Shown: one piece after another, positions 13,270-15,273 of the stretch
Layout of the letters: each line of letters begins with the position of its first letter
Numbering within the stretch: position 1 is the first letter of the stretch
NCBI GenBank assembly: GCA_008017145.1
Contig: SSGY01000149.1
Coordinates: forward strand, 1 to 15,273
DNA from: Neisseriales bacterium
GTDB lineage: Bacteria; Pseudomonadota; Gammaproteobacteria; Burkholderiales; UBA11063
Length of the DNA: 15,273 bases
Direction: 5' to 3'
Made by a program: the position numbers and the translations under genes
Notes under the pieces: generated by a model
What the model saw: the letters and a program-made list of their open reading frames with translations, nothing else
The model's database searches: none
Told to the model about the DNA's origin: nothing

Positions 13270-15003
13270 TTGAGCCGTTTATATGATGCCAAATATTTTT
13301 CGTCTCGTTTACTTGGGCGAAGCAGGTTTTTTAGTGAAGCTGGAGCTGTTATTGATGTTGAATTAAAAGAAAATATTTCATCAATTGCCGAGCTTTATGT
13401 CAGTGAGTTAAAACGTTTGTTGTCAGCTCTCCCGATTAAGGATTATGAGGTTAAAGCAATTACTTTTTCCAATGGTTTTAATGTTGCAATTCGTTATCCA
13501 TATGATTTATTGATGGTTGCTTGTGAGATTTTAGATTGGGTATGGTATGACATTGTAGACTTAATTGACGACGATATTTCTATTAAATTTGAGCGTTCTA
13601 AACGACGTTTTAAAGCCATGATTAATGAAAATCAGCAGCTATTGTTGCGTAAAGTATACGCTAAAGCTCGACAAAAACAGATTAATTTTTTTGTTCATAA
13701 AGACCTGTTAATCTTAGGTAGTGGAATCCATCAATTTAGAAGTAAACTCAATAATATTACCAAATTATCAGATATACCTTGGAAAAAAATTGCTGATATT
13801 CCAAGTGTGCTAATTACAGGAACTAATGGTAAAACCACAACAACACGGCTGACTGAGTTTATTTGTCGTAAAGCTAAATTGGTATCAGGCTATTGTTCAA
13901 CCGATTGGGTGATGGTCAATAATAAATTAGTTGCTGAGGGTGATTTATCAGGACCAAGTGGGCATCAGTATGTTCTTATGCACCCCAAAGTAGAAGTCGC
14001 GGTTTTAGAAGTAGCACGCGGTGGTATGATAAAGCGTGGTTTATTACCTAATTATGCTGTAGCTGCAACGGTTACCAATATTTCTCATGATCATATTGGA
14101 CAGAGCGGCATTGAAAATTTAACAGATTTGGCGGCGGCTAAAGGAATTGTTTACAATGGCTTAAAAGCGGATGGTATTGCGATTATTAATTTGGATGATG
14201 AACATATTCGCGCGCTTCCTCTGGATAACCAGCGCAAAGCATATTTATCTACTAAATTAACTTCAGAAGAAATTCAACCATTTGTAACTGCAAATAACTT
14301 TGTGGTTTATTTGGATAATCAGCAGATTGTGATTCAAACTTCCAATGAACTACATCGTTTAAATAATATTACACAGATTCCGATTACTGTCCATGGTTTG
14401 GCTCATTATAATTATGAAAATGTACTTCATGCTACCGCGCTTACTTTCGCGCTGGGTTTAACTCCGGCACAAATTATGTTTGGTCTGGCTAAGTTTGGTG
14501 CGGATGCTAGGTCAAATTTTGGGCGCTGGAATTATTATCACTCTAAACGAGCGGGACATTTGGTGGTCGACATTGCACATAATCCAGCAGGGCTTCGTAA
14601 TATTCTTGATTTAGCACAAGGATTTCGTAAATTACATGGTTTAAATGGGCGTTTGGGGTTAATGTATGGTAATACTGCAGATAGAAAAGAAACTATCCCC
14701 GAGGTTGTCAAGATTATCCTTGAACATAAAGTTGATTTAGTCGTGATTAAAGAGTTTCAAGAGTCGCTTCGTGGTAGTGTATTAGGCGAGATGCCAGAAT
14801 TATTTAGGCTCGAATTACTTAAACAAGGTTATCCAGAAGCGCAGCTAAAAGTTATTCCTAATGAACTAGAGGCTACTGAATATATTTTGACTCAAGCGCA
14901 ACCCAATGATATGTATTTGCTATGCAGCCACGAGTTATTGACTGATGTGAGTAAGTTCTTACGTGAGAAAATTACGTTAGAAAAGCAGCAAACTACAATA
15001 TAG
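13270..15003 (+). CDS. Mur ligase family protein resembling the C-terminal half of cyanophycin synthetase
   Basis: An ATP-dependent amide ligase of 577 residues, probably cytosolic. The Mur-ligase core starts near 178 with P-loop GTNGKTTTTRL (184-194). VLEVARGGMIKRGL (245-258), TNISHDHIG (269-277), HGLAHYNYENVLHATA (375-390), DIAHNPAG (434-441) and GNTADR (467-472) correspond in order to cyanophycin synthetase motifs (CphA has NISDDHLG and DYGHNPHG). The ATP-grasp half of CphA is absent. Instead, residues 1-175 form an alpha/beta region of unclear identity, perhaps remotely like the CphA N-terminal domain. The substrate is unknown: a beta-aspartyl-arginine-type polymer, another polyamide or a peptidoglycan fragment are possibilities. 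It starts 56 bp after the recombinase with its own promoter; the AtoE gene follows after 55 bp. Confidence 0.85.
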   Translation: MSRLYDAKYFSSRLLGRSRFFSEAGAVIDVELKENISSIAELYVSELKRLLSALPIKDYEVKAITFSNGFNVAIRYPYDLLMVACEILDWVWYDIVDLIDDDISIKFERSKRRFKAMINENQQLLLRKVYAKARQKQINFFVHKDLLILGSGIHQFRSKLNNITKLSDIPWKKIADIPSVLITGTNGKTTTTRLTEFICRKAKLVSGYCSTDWVMVNNKLVAEGDLSGPSGHQYVLMHPKVEVAVLEVARGGMIKRGLLPNYAVAATVTNISHDHIGQSGIENLTDLAAAKGIVYNGLKADGIAIINLDDEHIRALPLDNQRKAYLSTKLTSEEIQPFVTANNFVVYLDNQQIVIQTSNELHRLNNITQIPITVHGLAHYNYENVLHATALTFALGLTPAQIMFGLAKFGADARSNFGRWNYYHSKRAGHLVVDIAHNPAGLRNILDLAQGFRKLHGLNGRLGLMYGNTADRKETIPEVVKIILEHKVDLVVIKEFQESLRGSVLGEMPELFRLELLKQGYPEAQLKVIPNELEATEYILTQAQPNDMYLLCSHELLTDVSKFLREKITLEKQQTTI

Positions 15004-15005
15004 GC

Positions 15006-15041
15006 ATAACAAATGTTAATTTCTACACTATTGTTATTTTA
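15006..15041 (+). terminator. Weak AT-only hairpin after the Mur-ligase gene
   Basis: ATAACAA (15006-15012) can pair with TTGTTAT (15031-15037), followed by three more Ts. The loop is 18 nt and the stem has few GC pairs, so termination would be partial at best and read-through into the transporter gene is plausible. Confidence 0.25.
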
Positions 15042-15058
15042 AATAAAAGGTCATAGCA

Positions 15059-15273
15059 ATGAATTACATTGTCCGAATCTTTACATCGTTGGTGCAGCGT
15101 TATTTGCCAGACCCTTTTGTTTTTGCCATAATTTTAACTATTATTGTTTTTGCGCTAAGCCGAGTTCTAACGCCACATTCTTCTTTAGATCTTTTGCAGA
15201 TGTGGGGTAGTGGGTTTTGGAATTTACTCGGCTTTACTATGCAAATGGTTTTAGTGGTAGTAACCGGACACGC
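15059..15273 (+). CDS. atoE: Short-chain fatty acid transporter, AtoE family, cut by right edge
   Basis: The first 71 residues of an inner-membrane transporter of the AtoE type, which carries short-chain fatty acids such as acetoacetate or butyrate. The N-terminus FTSLVQRYLPDPFVFAIIL (8-26), the MWGSGFWNLLGFTMQM segment (49-64) and VVTGHA (67-72, the last codon incomplete) follow E. coli AtoE closely. A first membrane helix spans about 20-36 and a second begins near 53. The ATG at 15059 has AAGG eight nt upstream. Nothing of the C-terminal membrane domain is visible. Confidence 0.9.
   Translation, partial: MNYIVRIFTSLVQRYLPDPFVFAIILTIIVFALSRVLTPHSSLDLLQMWGSGFWNLLGFTMQMVLVVVTGH

Noticed and set aside
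1..15273. CRISPR arrays, tRNA or rRNA genes, prophage genes, toxin-antitoxin pairs
   Set aside because: No regularly spaced repeats, cloverleaf sequences, rRNA segments or recognisable phage or toxin families were seen by eye on either strand.

Overview
This 15.3-kb window looks like chromosomal DNA from an AT-rich proteobacterium (beta or gamma; GC content judged by eye, not computed). The biotin pathway ends in a BioC/BioH pair, and WrbA-like, pirin, AtoE and cyanophycin-synthetase-like genes are present, which fits free-living or host-associated low-GC lineages such as Neisseriales or Legionellales relatives. The genus cannot be fixed from the sequence alone. Start codons include TTG, and several candidate promoters carry an extended -10 (TGn plus a TATAAT-like hexamer).

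Left third (1-6829, minus strand): a biotin cluster transcribed right to left as bioB, bioF, bioH, bioC, bioD, bioA, followed by the 5' part of pabB, which runs off the left edge. bioB/bioF, bioF/bioH, bioH/bioC and bioD/bioA overlap by 17, 4, 8 and 10 nt. BioC methylates malonyl-ACP so that fatty-acid synthesis can build pimeloyl-ACP methyl ester. BioH removes the methyl group, BioF makes KAPA, BioA makes DAPA, BioD closes the ureido ring and BioB inserts sulfur. The only break is a 297-bp gap between bioC and bioD. It holds two diverged copies of a roughly 68-bp palindromic element whose stems differ by compensatory changes.

Middle (6830-11134): an AT-rich palindromic control region upstream of bioB; a short DUF1543-like gene on the plus strand; and a 52-codon gene with its own promoter and a strong terminator. 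Converging on that terminator is a minus-strand pair: a secreted S53 (sedolisin/kumamolisin-type) peptidase and, 16 nt downstream, a lipoprotein made of seven repeats, probably a seven-bladed beta-propeller.

Right part (11135-15273): a minus-strand pair, WrbA-like flavodoxin oxidoreductase then pirin. Divergent from it are an orphan IS607-type serine recombinase with no tnpB, a stand-alone Mur-ligase protein resembling the C-terminal half of cyanophycin synthetase, and the start of an AtoE-type short-chain fatty acid transporter cut by the right edge.

No rRNA, tRNA, CRISPR array or complete insertion sequence was recognised. Most of the window is ordinary metabolism. The accessory material is the repeat pair, the peptidase/propeller pair, the two small genes and the orphan recombinase.
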